Part shown: positions 9,535 to 16,477 of the stretch, one piece after another | How the letters are laid out: each line of letters starts with the position of its first letter | Numbering within the stretch: position 1 is the first letter of the stretch | Source: DASUAL01 sp035763805 | Lineage (GTDB): Bacteria > Gemmatimonadota > Gemmatimonadetes > Gemmatimonadales > GWC2-71-9 | Length of the DNA: 64,000 nucleotides | Assembly: GCA_035763805.1 (NCBI GenBank) | Contig: DASUAL010000002.1 | Location: forward strand, 42,335-106,334 | Direction of reading: 5' to 3' | The notes under the pieces: generated by a model | Told to the model about the DNA's origin: nothing | Seen by the model: only the letters and a program-made list of their open reading frames with translations | The model's database searches: none | Translations under genes and position numbers: made by a program

Positions 9535-10776
9535 ATGACCGACAGGCGACTTGGCGTCGGATTCGTCGGCAGCGGGTTCAACACACGGTTCCACCTACAG
9601 GCGTTCCAGGCGGTGCGCGACGCGGATGTGCTGGGCGTGTGGAGCCCAAACCAGAAACACGCCCAGGAGACCGCAGCGCTCGCGCGCCGGCTCGAGGTCG
9701 GCCAGGCGAAGGCGTACCGCTCGATCAGCGATTTGGTCGCGGACCCCGCGATCGACGCCCTCTGGTTGTGCGGGCCGAATTTCGCCCGCATCGAGAACGT
9801 CGAGGAGATCACCGACGCGGTGACGCGCGGTAAGGGCGAGCTTCGAGGGATCGCGTGCGAGAAGCCGCTCGCCCGCAACGTCGCCGAGGCGAAACGGGTG
9901 CTCGCGCTGACCACGAAGGCCGGCTTGACCCACGGCTATCTCGAGAACCAGGTATTCGCACCCGCTGTGGTGCAGGGACGGGCCATCCTCTGGGCGCGCG
10001 GCGCCGCGCTCACCGGTCGCCCCTACCTCGCCCGCGCCGCGGAGGAGCACAGTGGACCCCACATGCCGTGGTTCTGGCAGGGCAAGCTCCAGGGCGGCGG
10101 CGTGCTGAACGACATGCTGTGCCATTCCGCGCTGGTGGTGCGCCACCTGCTGACGCAGCCCGACGCCCCGCTCTCCTCCGTGCGCCCGGCCCGCGTGACG
10201 GGGCACATCGCGAGCCTCAAATGGTCCCGTCCCGCGTACGTGAAGCGGTTGCAGCAGCAGATGGGGAAAGAGGTGGACTACGCCAAGGCGCCCTCGGAGG
10301 ACTTCGCGAGCGCCACGATGGAGTTCGCCACGGACGACGGCGCCACGGCTTTCGGAGAAGCCACCACCTCCTGGAGCTTCGTGGGCGCGGGGCTCAGGCT
10401 CTCGGCCGAGGTGCTCGGCCCCGAATACTCGATGTCGTGGAACTCGCTCGACAGCGGGCTCAAGCTCTTCTTCAGCCGCGAGGTGAAGGGAAAGACGGGC
10501 GAGGACCTGGTCGAGAAGCAGAACGCCGAGATCGGACTCATGCCGGTGGTGACGAACGAGTCGGCGACCTACGGCTACGACGCCGAGGATCGGCATTTCA
10601 CGCGCGTGTTCCTCGGCCGCGAAGCCCCGCAGCTCACCTTCGACCACGGCCTCGAGGTCGTCAAGCTCCTCATGACGGCATACATGAGCGCCGAGCAGGG
10701 GAAAACGCTTCAGTTTCCGCCCAAGGGGCTCGACGCGTTCGTGCCAGCGGTGGCGAAGGGGACGTGGAAGCCTTGA
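9535..10776 (+). CDS. Gfo/Idh/MocA-family NAD(P)-dependent oxidoreductase, copy 1
   Basis: 413 residues. N-terminal Rossmann GVGFVGSGFNTRFH (about residues 6-19), EKPLARN with the conserved Lys that touches nicotinamide and substrate, and a C-terminal alpha/beta dimer domain. It has no secretion signal, unlike the copy at 12667, so it probably works in the cytoplasm. Known: this family oxidises or reduces sugar hydroxyl/keto groups, including 3-keto sugars. It is the last gene of the plus-strand sugar run. Start ATG 9535 gives MTDRRLGVGF; ATG 9502 is in frame but begins with repeat sequence. Expected role: reduction of a keto-sugar product, by inference. Confidence 0.82.
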   Translation: MTDRRLGVGFVGSGFNTRFHLQAFQAVRDADVLGVWSPNQKHAQETAALARRLEVGQAKAYRSISDLVADPAIDALWLCGPNFARIENVEEITDAVTRGKGELRGIACEKPLARNVAEAKRVLALTTKAGLTHGYLENQVFAPAVVQGRAILWARGAALTGRPYLARAAEEHSGPHMPWFWQGKLQGGGVLNDMLCHSALVVRHLLTQPDAPLSSVRPARVTGHIASLKWSRPAYVKRLQQQMGKEVDYAKAPSEDFASATMEFATDDGATAFGEATTSWSFVGAGLRLSAEVLGPEYSMSWNSLDSGLKLFFSREVKGKTGEDLVEKQNAEIGLMPVVTNESATYGYDAEDRHFTRVFLGREAPQLTFDHGLEVVKLLMTAYMSAEQGKTLQFPPKGLDAFVPAVAKGTWKP

Positions 10777-10799
10777 AGACAATGCCAGTGGCAATCGCA

Positions 10800-10854
10800 G
10801 GACGGCACGCCCCTAACGCCGTCCGAGCAGGGCGCGTAATTTTCGCGACGCGCC
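10800..10854. other. Two consecutive stem-loops between the sugar cluster and the selenoprotein-like gene
   Basis: Stem 1 is GGACGGC (10800-10806) with GCCGTCC (10818-10824). Stem 2 is GGCGCGT (10831-10837) with ACGCGCC (10848-10854). All arms match perfectly. There is no run of T, so they may be factor-dependent termination, RNA-stability or attenuation structures. They end 20 nt before the start codon at 10874. Confidence 0.55.
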
Positions 10855-10873
10855 TCCTCAAGGAGAGCATCGC

Positions 10874-11464
10874 ATGAAGCGTCTTCCATTCGCACTCGCC
10901 GTGCCGCTGATCACCGGGGTCACCGCACCAACCGTCCGCGCGCAAGAGCAGACCGCCAAGGCTCCGGAGCCGCTCCAGGTCGGAGTCAACGCGCCCGACT
11001 TCGCCCTTCCCGCCGCCACGCGACACGGCGTGCTGCGAGATCCGATTCGTTTGAGCGACTTCAAGGGGAAGACGGTCGTCCTCGCGTTCTTCTACAAGGC
11101 GCGAACCAAAGGTTGAACGATCCAAATGCATGCGTACCGTGATCAGTACGCACCGCTGTTTCACGACGGGCGCAACGTGGTGCTCGTCGCCATCAGTGTG
11201 GACCCAGTCGACGCGCTCGCGGCATGGGCCAAGGACGACGAGTTCCCGTTCCTATTCGCCAGCGACTCGGGCGGCGTGGTCGGCAAGACGTACGGGGCCC
11301 ACAACTCCAAGTACGGGGTCGACAACCGCAACCTGTTCGTGGTCGGACCCGACGGAAGGATCGCGCACCGCATGGTGCCGTTCCGCGAGATCGACCCGCA
11401 GTCGTACAAGGAGTTGGGCGGCGCGATCGACCGGATCACCCCGAAGGCGGGCGAGGGCCAGTAG
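10874..11464 (+). CDS. Exported peroxiredoxin-like (AhpC/TSA) selenoprotein candidate, UGA read as Sec81
   Basis: One reading frame of 196 codons interrupted only by TGA at 11114-11116. AAGGAG stands 8 nt before ATG 10874. A signal peptide (MKRLPFALAVPLITG... ending VRAQ) is followed by APDFALPAATRHG and VVLAFFYKARTKG. The TGA comes next, then TIQMHAYRDQYAPLF, VAISVDPVDALAAW and KYGVDNRNLFVVGPDG. In cysteine homologues of this redoxin family the residue after KxG and before T is the peroxidatic Cys, so Sec fits exactly there. The whole protein has no Cys at all. A 7-bp hairpin with a G in the first two loop bases lies downstream of the UGA. Inferred job: periplasmic peroxide or thiol chemistry. 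Alternative: a pseudogene by Cys-to-stop mutation. selA, selB and selC are not in the window. Confidence 0.75.
11131..11152 (+). promoter_or_regulatory. Bacterial SECIS-like hairpin after the in-frame UGA
   Basis: TGCGTAC (11131-11137) pairs perfectly with GTACGCA (11146-11152) around the 8-nt loop CGTGATCA. The loop starts 21 nt after the UGA at 11114-11116 and has G as its second base followed by U. Published rules for bacterial SECIS elements ask for a 16-37 nt distance, a 4-16 bp stem and a G among the first two loop bases; all are met. The element lies inside the coding frame. Confidence 0.6.
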
Positions 11465-11470
11465 GCGGGC

Positions 11471-11965
11471 TTAGCCGCCGGTCACGCGCTTCAGTACGGC
11501 GGCGATGTCCTGGTCGGCGCCCGCGCCGGTGTAGGCCACCTTCCCGGTCTTGTCCAGCACGACGATGTACGAAGTGGTCGGCGCCTGGTACGCCCGCACC
11601 GCGGCGCCGTCCGCATCGTACAGTACGGGAAACGGCAGCGGCTGGCCGGCGAGATGCCGCTTGATCGAGCGCGGGGACTCGTTCACCGCGACGCCGATCA
11701 CGACGAACCGGACCCGGCTCCCGTACTCGGCGTGCGCCGCCTTGAGCGACGGTTCGAGCGCCTTGCACAACGGGCACCAGGTGGCCCAGAACTCGAGCAC
11801 CACGGGCTGCGTTCCGATGTAGCGGCCCAGGTCGACCGCCTTCCCGTCCAGATCCTCGATCGTGACGGCGGGCGCCCTCGTTCCCACCGGGAGGCCGATG
11901 TCCTGCGCCGGCAGCGCTCCCGCTGCCGCGAGCACCACCGCCACGAACCACAGCCATTTCCTCAC
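11471..11965 (-). CDS. TlpA/ResA-like thioredoxin-fold protein, exported
   Basis: 164 residues from GTG 11965, which overlaps the upstream TGA (GTGA). Signal peptide MRKWLWFVAVVLAAAGALPA, then a thioredoxin fold with WATWCPLC (Cys64 and Cys67) and the cis-Pro region QAPTTSYIV. The membrane CcdA-like protein encoded just before it would supply electrons. Known: TlpA/ResA proteins reduce disulfides in the periplasm, often for cytochrome c maturation. It converges on the Sec-peroxiredoxin-like gene with 6 nt between stops, so a redox partnership is plausible. Not a cytoplasmic thioredoxin, given the signal. Confidence 0.85.
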   Translation of the reverse strand: MRKWLWFVAVVLAAAGALPAQDIGLPVGTRAPAVTIEDLDGKAVDLGRYIGTQPVVLEFWATWCPLCKALEPSLKAAHAEYGSRVRFVVIGVAVNESPRSIKRHLAGQPLPFPVLYDADGAAVRAYQAPTTSYIVVLDKTGKVAYTGAGADQDIAAVLKRVTGG

Positions 11966-12663
11966 AGCACCTGACCCGTCTTGATGAAGTAGTACTCCGC
12001 CATGCCCAGGAGCACGAGGCCGGCGGCCTTCTTGACCCACGCCATCCACGCCCCAGCGTTGGGAAGCGCAGCGAGGTTCCCTGCCGAGAGGCCGACGACG
12101 ACGAGCAGCGCAGTCATGCCGAGGGAGAATACGAAGAGATACACGAAACCGAGCAATCCGCTCCCAGTAGCAGCGACCCAGGTCAGCACCGCGGCGAACG
12201 CGGGGGCGCCGCACGGCGCCGCCACGATCCCCGAGGTGGCACCTAGCAGGAAGACGGCGGGGTACGAGCCACCACCAAGCCCCGACGCCCATCGGGCAAG
12301 ACGCTGCGGCGCGGTGACCGGGATGACGTCGAGCATGGCAAGGCCGAAAACGAGCAGCAGGTTCCCGATCGCGAAGCGCGCCCAAGGACTCGCGCTCACG
12401 GTGCCGAACAGCGAGCCGGTCAACCCGGCGATCAGGCCAAGCAGCGCGTAGAAGAGGGCGAGCCCGGCTGCGTAGGTCAGCGTGAGGCTTGCCACGCGGG
12501 CGCGCGACGGCTGCCCGGCGCTCGTGCCCGAAAGGATGCCCGCCGTGATCGGGATCATCGGGTAAACGCAGGGAGTCAGACTCGTCACCAGACCGGCACC
12601 GAACAGCGTGACCGTTGCCACCAGCGGACGGTGGCTCAGCGCGTCGGCCAGTCCCTCCACCAT
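11962..12663 (-). CDS. CcdA/DsbD-type membrane thiol-disulfide transporter
   Basis: 233 residues with about six membrane segments. The two redox cysteines sit in SLTPCVYPMIP (Cys32) and VAAPCGAPA (Cys151), the pattern of the DsbD beta domain/CcdA, which carries electrons from cytoplasmic thioredoxin to the periplasm. No N- or C-terminal thioredoxin-like domains are attached; the TlpA-like protein overlapping its stop would do that job. Start ATG 12663 lies 3 nt after the stop of the upstream Gfo/Idh/MocA gene, so the redox pair is transcribed with the minus-strand sugar genes. Cys32 follows the usual TPC-x-YPM form of DsbD rather than the shorter CcdA form. Confidence 0.88.
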   Translation of the reverse strand: MVEGLADALSHRPLVATVTLFGAGLVTSLTPCVYPMIPITAGILSGTSAGQPSRARVASLTLTYAAGLALFYALLGLIAGLTGSLFGTVSASPWARFAIGNLLLVFGLAMLDVIPVTAPQRLARWASGLGGGSYPAVFLLGATSGIVAAPCGAPAFAAVLTWVAATGSGLLGFVYLFVFSLGMTALLVVVGLSAGNLAALPNAGAWMAWVKKAAGLVLLGMAEYYFIKTGQVL

Positions 12664-12666
12664 GCG

Positions 12667-14001
12667 CTACAGCGTCCACCCGGACCGATACGTGGGCCGC
12701 ATGTACTCATCGGGGAGCTTGACGTTTCTGACCTGCCCGGTTTCGGGATCGGTCTCGAGCACCTGCCCTGCGCGCACGGCGAGGTTGCCAAGCAGCACCA
12801 TTTCGGTGAGCGGGCCGGCATGGTCGGCGAAGTTCGATCCGGCGGGCGGACCGCCCTTGCAGGCGGCGATCCATTCGGCGTAGACGCCCTGGGTGCGCGG
12901 GTACTGCTGCGCGACCGGGTGAGCGATGAGCTCCGCCTGGCGGGCCTCGTCGAGCAGCCTCGGCTCGTCTCCGTAGATTCCCGCCACGAGCTTGCCGCCG
13001 TCGCCGATCCACAGCTGGCCGCTCGAGTCCGGAGGCCACACGCGCTCGTCACCGACCTCCTTCGGGCGGGGCGGAGACAGACTGCCGTCCCGCCACACGA
13101 CCTTGATCTCCCTGCGCGTGCCGCGCGCCGGGAAGTGGTAGACGATGCGCGAGCACGCGGGAGCCGTTTCACTGAACAGCTTGGTCGCTTCGGGCTCGAC
13201 CCGCGTCGGAAATCCGAGCCCCAGCGTCCAGAACGCCGCGTCCATCGAATGGCAGGCAATATCGCCCAGCGCACCGGTGCCGAAGTCCCACCAGCCGCGC
13301 CACTTGAACGGCGCGTACGCAGGGTGGTACGGGCGCAGGGCGGCGGGTCCGAGCCACAGGTCCCAATCGAGCCAGGGCGGCGTGTAGTAATCCTCCAGCG
13401 GCCGGTCGATCGCCTGCGGCCAGATCGGCCGGTTCGTCCAGTAGTGGATCTCGCGCACCGTGCCGATGGCCCCGGCCTCCACCCACTCGCGGATGAACCG
13501 GGTCCCGTCCTGTGCGTGGCCCTGGTTGCCCATCTGGGTCGCCACTTTGTAGCGGCGCGCCGCTTGCTCGAGCTGGCGCACCTCCCACAGGGTGCGCGCG
13601 AGCGGCTTCTGGCAATAGGTATGCTTGCCGAGTTTCATCGCGAGCATCGCCGTCACGGTGTGGGTGTGATCGGGCGTGGAGACCGTGACAGCGTCTATGT
13701 GCTTCCCTTCCTTCTCGAACATCACGCGGAAGTCCTTGAAGCGTTTGGCCTTCGGGAACGCCGCGAAGGACTGCGTCGCCTGCTTGTCGTCCACGTCGCA
13801 CAACGCGTAGACATTTTCGGTCTTCCCCACGCCCTTCACGTCGTTCGCGCCCATCCCGCCCACGCCAATGCAGGCGATGTTCAGCGTGTCGCTGGGCGCC
13901 CGGTAACCCCGGCCCAGCACCTGCCGCGGCACGATCGTGAAGGCTACGCCGGCCCCGACGTCGCCGACGAACTTCCGCCGGGTGATCCGCTTGCGGGCCA
14001 T
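12667..14001 (-). CDS. Gfo/Idh/MocA-family oxidoreductase with Tat signal, copy 2
   Basis: 444 residues beginning MARKRITRRKFVGDVGAG, a twin-arginine leader. NAD-type Rossmann motif ACIGVGGMGAND (about residues 43-54), then TPDHTHTVTAM and CQKPLARTLWE with the conserved Lys. The C-terminal half is of the type found in exported bacterial members of this family (WLGPAALRPYHPAY, ACHSMDAAFWTLG). Exported relatives carry a tightly bound NAD and act on sugars or glycosides in the periplasm. It stands in the arm with DUF1080 and the transporter. Probable role: oxidation or reduction of a glycoside at the cell surface; substrate not identifiable. Confidence 0.83.
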   Translation of the reverse strand: MARKRITRRKFVGDVGAGVAFTIVPRQVLGRGYRAPSDTLNIACIGVGGMGANDVKGVGKTENVYALCDVDDKQATQSFAAFPKAKRFKDFRVMFEKEGKHIDAVTVSTPDHTHTVTAMLAMKLGKHTYCQKPLARTLWEVRQLEQAARRYKVATQMGNQGHAQDGTRFIREWVEAGAIGTVREIHYWTNRPIWPQAIDRPLEDYYTPPWLDWDLWLGPAALRPYHPAYAPFKWRGWWDFGTGALGDIACHSMDAAFWTLGLGFPTRVEPEATKLFSETAPACSRIVYHFPARGTRREIKVVWRDGSLSPPRPKEVGDERVWPPDSSGQLWIGDGGKLVAGIYGDEPRLLDEARQAELIAHPVAQQYPRTQGVYAEWIAACKGGPPAGSNFADHAGPLTEMVLLGNLAVRAGQVLETDPETGQVRNVKLPDEYMRPTYRSGWTL

Positions 14002-14012
14002 GAGTCACTCCC

Positions 14013-15251
14013 TCACTGCGCAGGTGCAGCGGCCGTGTCGGCACGCCTCGCCGCCGGCCGAAACAGCACCGCGAAAAAGAGCAGGACCACCGCAGCGAAC
14101 CCAGCGGGCAGCACCCAGAAGCTGGGCCAACGCTCGAGGGTCAGGCTGGCCGCGCCGCCGAGGAGCCGGTTGTACACGTTGCCGGCGACCTGTGCGCCGA
14201 TAAGCATGCCGATGCCGTAAGTGACCAGCACGAGGAATCCCTGCGCCTGGCCGCGAACCGCGGGTGTCGATCTCTTGTCCACGTAGATCTGGCCGGTCAC
14301 GAAGAAGAAGTCGTAGCAGACCCCGTGGAGCAGGATACCGATGATGATGAGCCAGAAGACCGCAGCGGGCGCCGCGATCGCAAAGAGGGCGTAGCGCAGG
14401 ACCCAGGCGGCCATGCCCACCATCAGCATCCGCTTCACGCCGAGCCGCACGAAGAAGAGGGGCATGAGCAGCATGAAGACGACCTCGGACATCTGACCCA
14501 GCGACTGGGTCGCTGCTATCCTGGTGACGCCAGCATCGCCCAGGAAGATCTGGGTGAAGTTGTAGTAGGCCGCCAGCGGGATGCACACCAGCAGCGAGGC
14601 GGCAAGGAAGACGTAGAATGCGCGGTCGCCGAGCTGCGCCAGGGCGTCGACGCCGACTATGCTGCGCAGCGAGACCCGCTGCCCCGCGCCCGGGGGAGGC
14701 GTATGGGGCAGGGTGAAGCTGTAGAGGCCGAGCAGCACGCTGGCCCCGGCGGCGGTGTAGAGCGGCAGCGCCGTACGTTCCGGGACGGCCGCCACGAGGC
14801 CGCCTAGCACGAGGCTGACGAACAGCCCGGCCACGATCCAGCCGATGGTGCCGAACACTCGGATCAGAGGAAACTGTTTCTCTTGTGACTGAATGTGGTG
14901 GAACGCGAGGCTGTTCGCGAGGCCGAGGGTCGGCATGTAGCACAGGTTGTAGAACAGCAGGAGTGAGATGAATACCACGGGCGCGCCCACGGCCCGGGGC
15001 ACGGCGAACATCACCACGCCGCCCAGCAGGTGGAGCATGCCCAGTACCTTCTCGGTCGCGAAGTAGCGGTCGGCCACGAGGCCCAGGAAGAACGGCGCCA
15101 CGATGGCCGCGATCGGGTTCACCGTATAGGGCCAGTGCGTCAGCGTCTCCATCCCGTGATGGGTCATGTACACCGCGATCGTCGTGTACCAAGCGCCCCA
15201 GATGAAGAACTGGAGGAACATCATCGCCGACAGCCTGACGCGGACGCTCAC
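14013..15251 (-). CDS. MFS transporter, nucleoside:H+ symporter (NupG)-like
   Basis: 412 residues, about twelve membrane helices. The opening MFLQFFIWGAWYTTIAVYM and the loop RYFATEKVLG match the nucleoside-permease branch of the major facilitator superfamily. Start is GTG 15251, overlapping the DUF1080 stop (GTGA). Although named for nucleosides, members in sugar clusters of this kind are thought to carry sugars or keto-sugars. Downstream, 11 nt separates it from the Tat-type oxidoreductase gene. Inferred role: import of the products made outside the inner membrane. A longer in-frame extension through the DUF1080 gene is an artefact of composition. Confidence 0.82.
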   Translation of the reverse strand: MSVRVRLSAMMFLQFFIWGAWYTTIAVYMTHHGMETLTHWPYTVNPIAAIVAPFFLGLVADRYFATEKVLGMLHLLGGVVMFAVPRAVGAPVVFISLLLFYNLCYMPTLGLANSLAFHHIQSQEKQFPLIRVFGTIGWIVAGLFVSLVLGGLVAAVPERTALPLYTAAGASVLLGLYSFTLPHTPPPGAGQRVSLRSIVGVDALAQLGDRAFYVFLAASLLVCIPLAAYYNFTQIFLGDAGVTRIAATQSLGQMSEVVFMLLMPLFFVRLGVKRMLMVGMAAWVLRYALFAIAAPAAVFWLIIIGILLHGVCYDFFFVTGQIYVDKRSTPAVRGQAQGFLVLVTYGIGMLIGAQVAGNVYNRLLGGAASLTLERWPSFWVLPAGFAAVVLLFFAVLFRPAARRADTAAAPAQ

Positions 15252-15988
15252 GGCAGCACTCGGATCTTGATGCTGCGGAAGGCCACACGGTCGCCGTGGT
15301 CCTGCAGGCCGACGTAGCCCTCGCGGTTGCGCCCGTAGCGGGGGTGCGGGGCGAACTTGCTCGCTTTGATCTTCGCCTCCCAATCCGGGCTCCCGAGCTC
15401 GTACTCGACCACCTTCACGCCGTTGAGCCAGTGCTCGACGCGATTCCCGTTCACCACGATGCGGATCTGGTTCCACTGGCCCGCGGGCTTTACGACGCCG
15501 GCAGGTGCGGCATAGAGGCCGTAGGCGGCGCCCGCTGCGGTCAGGCGCGACTGGCCGTCGGGGTGCTTCCCGTCGTCCAGCACCTGCATCTCCGGCGCGG
15601 TCCAGTAGATCGCCTCGTCGTCCTCGCTGGCGCGGTAGAAGATCCCGCTGTTGCCCCCGGGCGCCACGTTCCACTCGAGCGCAAGCTCGAAGTCCCGGAA
15701 CTTCTCGCGAGTGACGATGTCGCCCCCGCGGCCGACCCGCGTCAACGCGCCGTCCACGACCTGCCAGCCGGCGGGCATCGCGTCCAACCTGAACCCGCGC
15801 CACCCCGTGGTGGTCTTGCCGTCGAACAGCAGCCGCCAGCCCGCAGCGCGCTCAGCCGGCGTCAGCGTGTTGGGCGGTGCGGAATCGGTCATGCGGCCCC
15901 CTTGTTGGGACAGGGTCGTGTCGGGAGCGGCCGCCGACGTCAGGGCGAGGCAGACGCCGAGCAGCCGCATCGGGATCAGGCGTGTCAC
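15248..15988 (-). CDS. DUF1080 / 3-keto-disaccharide hydrolase family protein, exported
   Basis: 246 residues. Leader MTRLIPMRLLGVCLALTSAAA is a signal peptide, possibly lipoprotein type (Cys at residue 13). The jelly-roll domain has LLFDGKTTTGWRGF, FELALEWNVAPGGNSGIFYR, EMQVLDDGKHPD, WNQIRIVVNGNRVEHWLNG and YVGLQDHGD in family order. Known: Pfam PF06439 members act on 3-keto-glycosides as lyases or hydrolases. Start GTG 15988 has AGGAG 6 nt upstream. It is 19 nt after argR and overlaps the transporter start. Together with the GMC dehydrogenases this is the strongest clue to a 3-keto-glycoside route. Confidence 0.87.
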   Translation of the reverse strand: MTRLIPMRLLGVCLALTSAAAPDTTLSQQGGRMTDSAPPNTLTPAERAAGWRLLFDGKTTTGWRGFRLDAMPAGWQVVDGALTRVGRGGDIVTREKFRDFELALEWNVAPGGNSGIFYRASEDDEAIYWTAPEMQVLDDGKHPDGQSRLTAAGAAYGLYAAPAGVVKPAGQWNQIRIVVNGNRVEHWLNGVKVVEYELGSPDWEAKIKASKFAPHPRYGRNREGYVGLQDHGDRVAFRSIKIRVLP

Positions 15989-16007
15989 GTAGTCTCCTGT
16001 GTCATGG

Positions 16008-16466
16008 TCAATCGGGAATTCCGGCCAGCTCCTTGAGGCGGGTCTGTACGGCGCGCCGGGCACGCTCGCTCTTGCTGATCACGAGAACGGCATCGTCACC
16101 CGCGATGGTGCCGATGATCTCCCCCCACCCGGCCCCGTCGATCGCGATGCCGAGCGCCTGAGCGCTGCCCGCGGGAGTTTTCACGACCAACAGCGGACCG
16201 ACACCGTCCATGGAGACAAGCGTCGCCGGGAGCAACTGCGCGAGGTGTGGGCGGATCGAGGCGCCGGTTTCGAGGGGCGGTGCGTAGTGGGAGCCGCCGT
16301 CGGGCGCAGCGACCTTGGCAAGCCCCAGCTCACGAATGTCGCGGGACAGTGTGGCCTGGGTCACGTCAAAGCCCTCGGCCTTGAGCAGCTCGCGCAGCTG
16401 CTCCTGGCTCGCGATCCGCTCCGAGCGCACCACCCTCAAGATGGCAGCGTGCCGCTGCGTCTTCAT
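16008..16466 (-). CDS. argR: Arginine repressor
   Basis: 152 residues, the normal size. N-terminal winged helix-turn-helix with QEQLRELLKAEGFDVTQATLSRDIRELGL (helices around residues 20-48; key stretch TQATLSRDIRELGL). The C-terminal arginine-binding hexamerisation domain has VKTPAGSAQALGIAID and GTIAGDDAVLVI, where the GTIAGDD stretch binds arginine. It represses arginine synthesis genes when arginine is plentiful; the likely target palindrome is at 3151-3172 before argG. It sits between an amidohydrolase and DUF1080 on the same strand. Its stop is 19 nt from the DUF1080 start, so they may share a transcript. No ARG-box-like palindrome was seen in front of argR itself. Confidence 0.95.
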   Translation of the reverse strand: MKTQRHAAILRVVRSERIASQEQLRELLKAEGFDVTQATLSRDIRELGLAKVAAPDGGSHYAPPLETGASIRPHLAQLLPATLVSMDGVGPLLVVKTPAGSAQALGIAIDGAGWGEIIGTIAGDDAVLVISKSERARRAVQTRLKELAGIPD

Positions 16467-16477
16467 CGGGCACCAAT

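Noticed and set aside
11126..11464. Separate short redoxin gene starting at ATG 11126
   Set aside because: It lacks the N-terminal strands and signal that lie in the same frame before the TGA; treating both parts as one Sec-containing gene explains more.
12631..14220. Plus-strand frame of 529 codons opposite the Gfo/Idh/MocA gene
   Set aside because: Antisense to a conserved oxidoreductase with Tat signal; composition atypical of protein.
14013..15803. Extended MFS frame of 596 codons read through the DUF1080 gene
   Set aside because: The first 180 codons are out-of-frame DUF1080 sequence; GTG 15251 with GTGA overlap gives a normal transporter.
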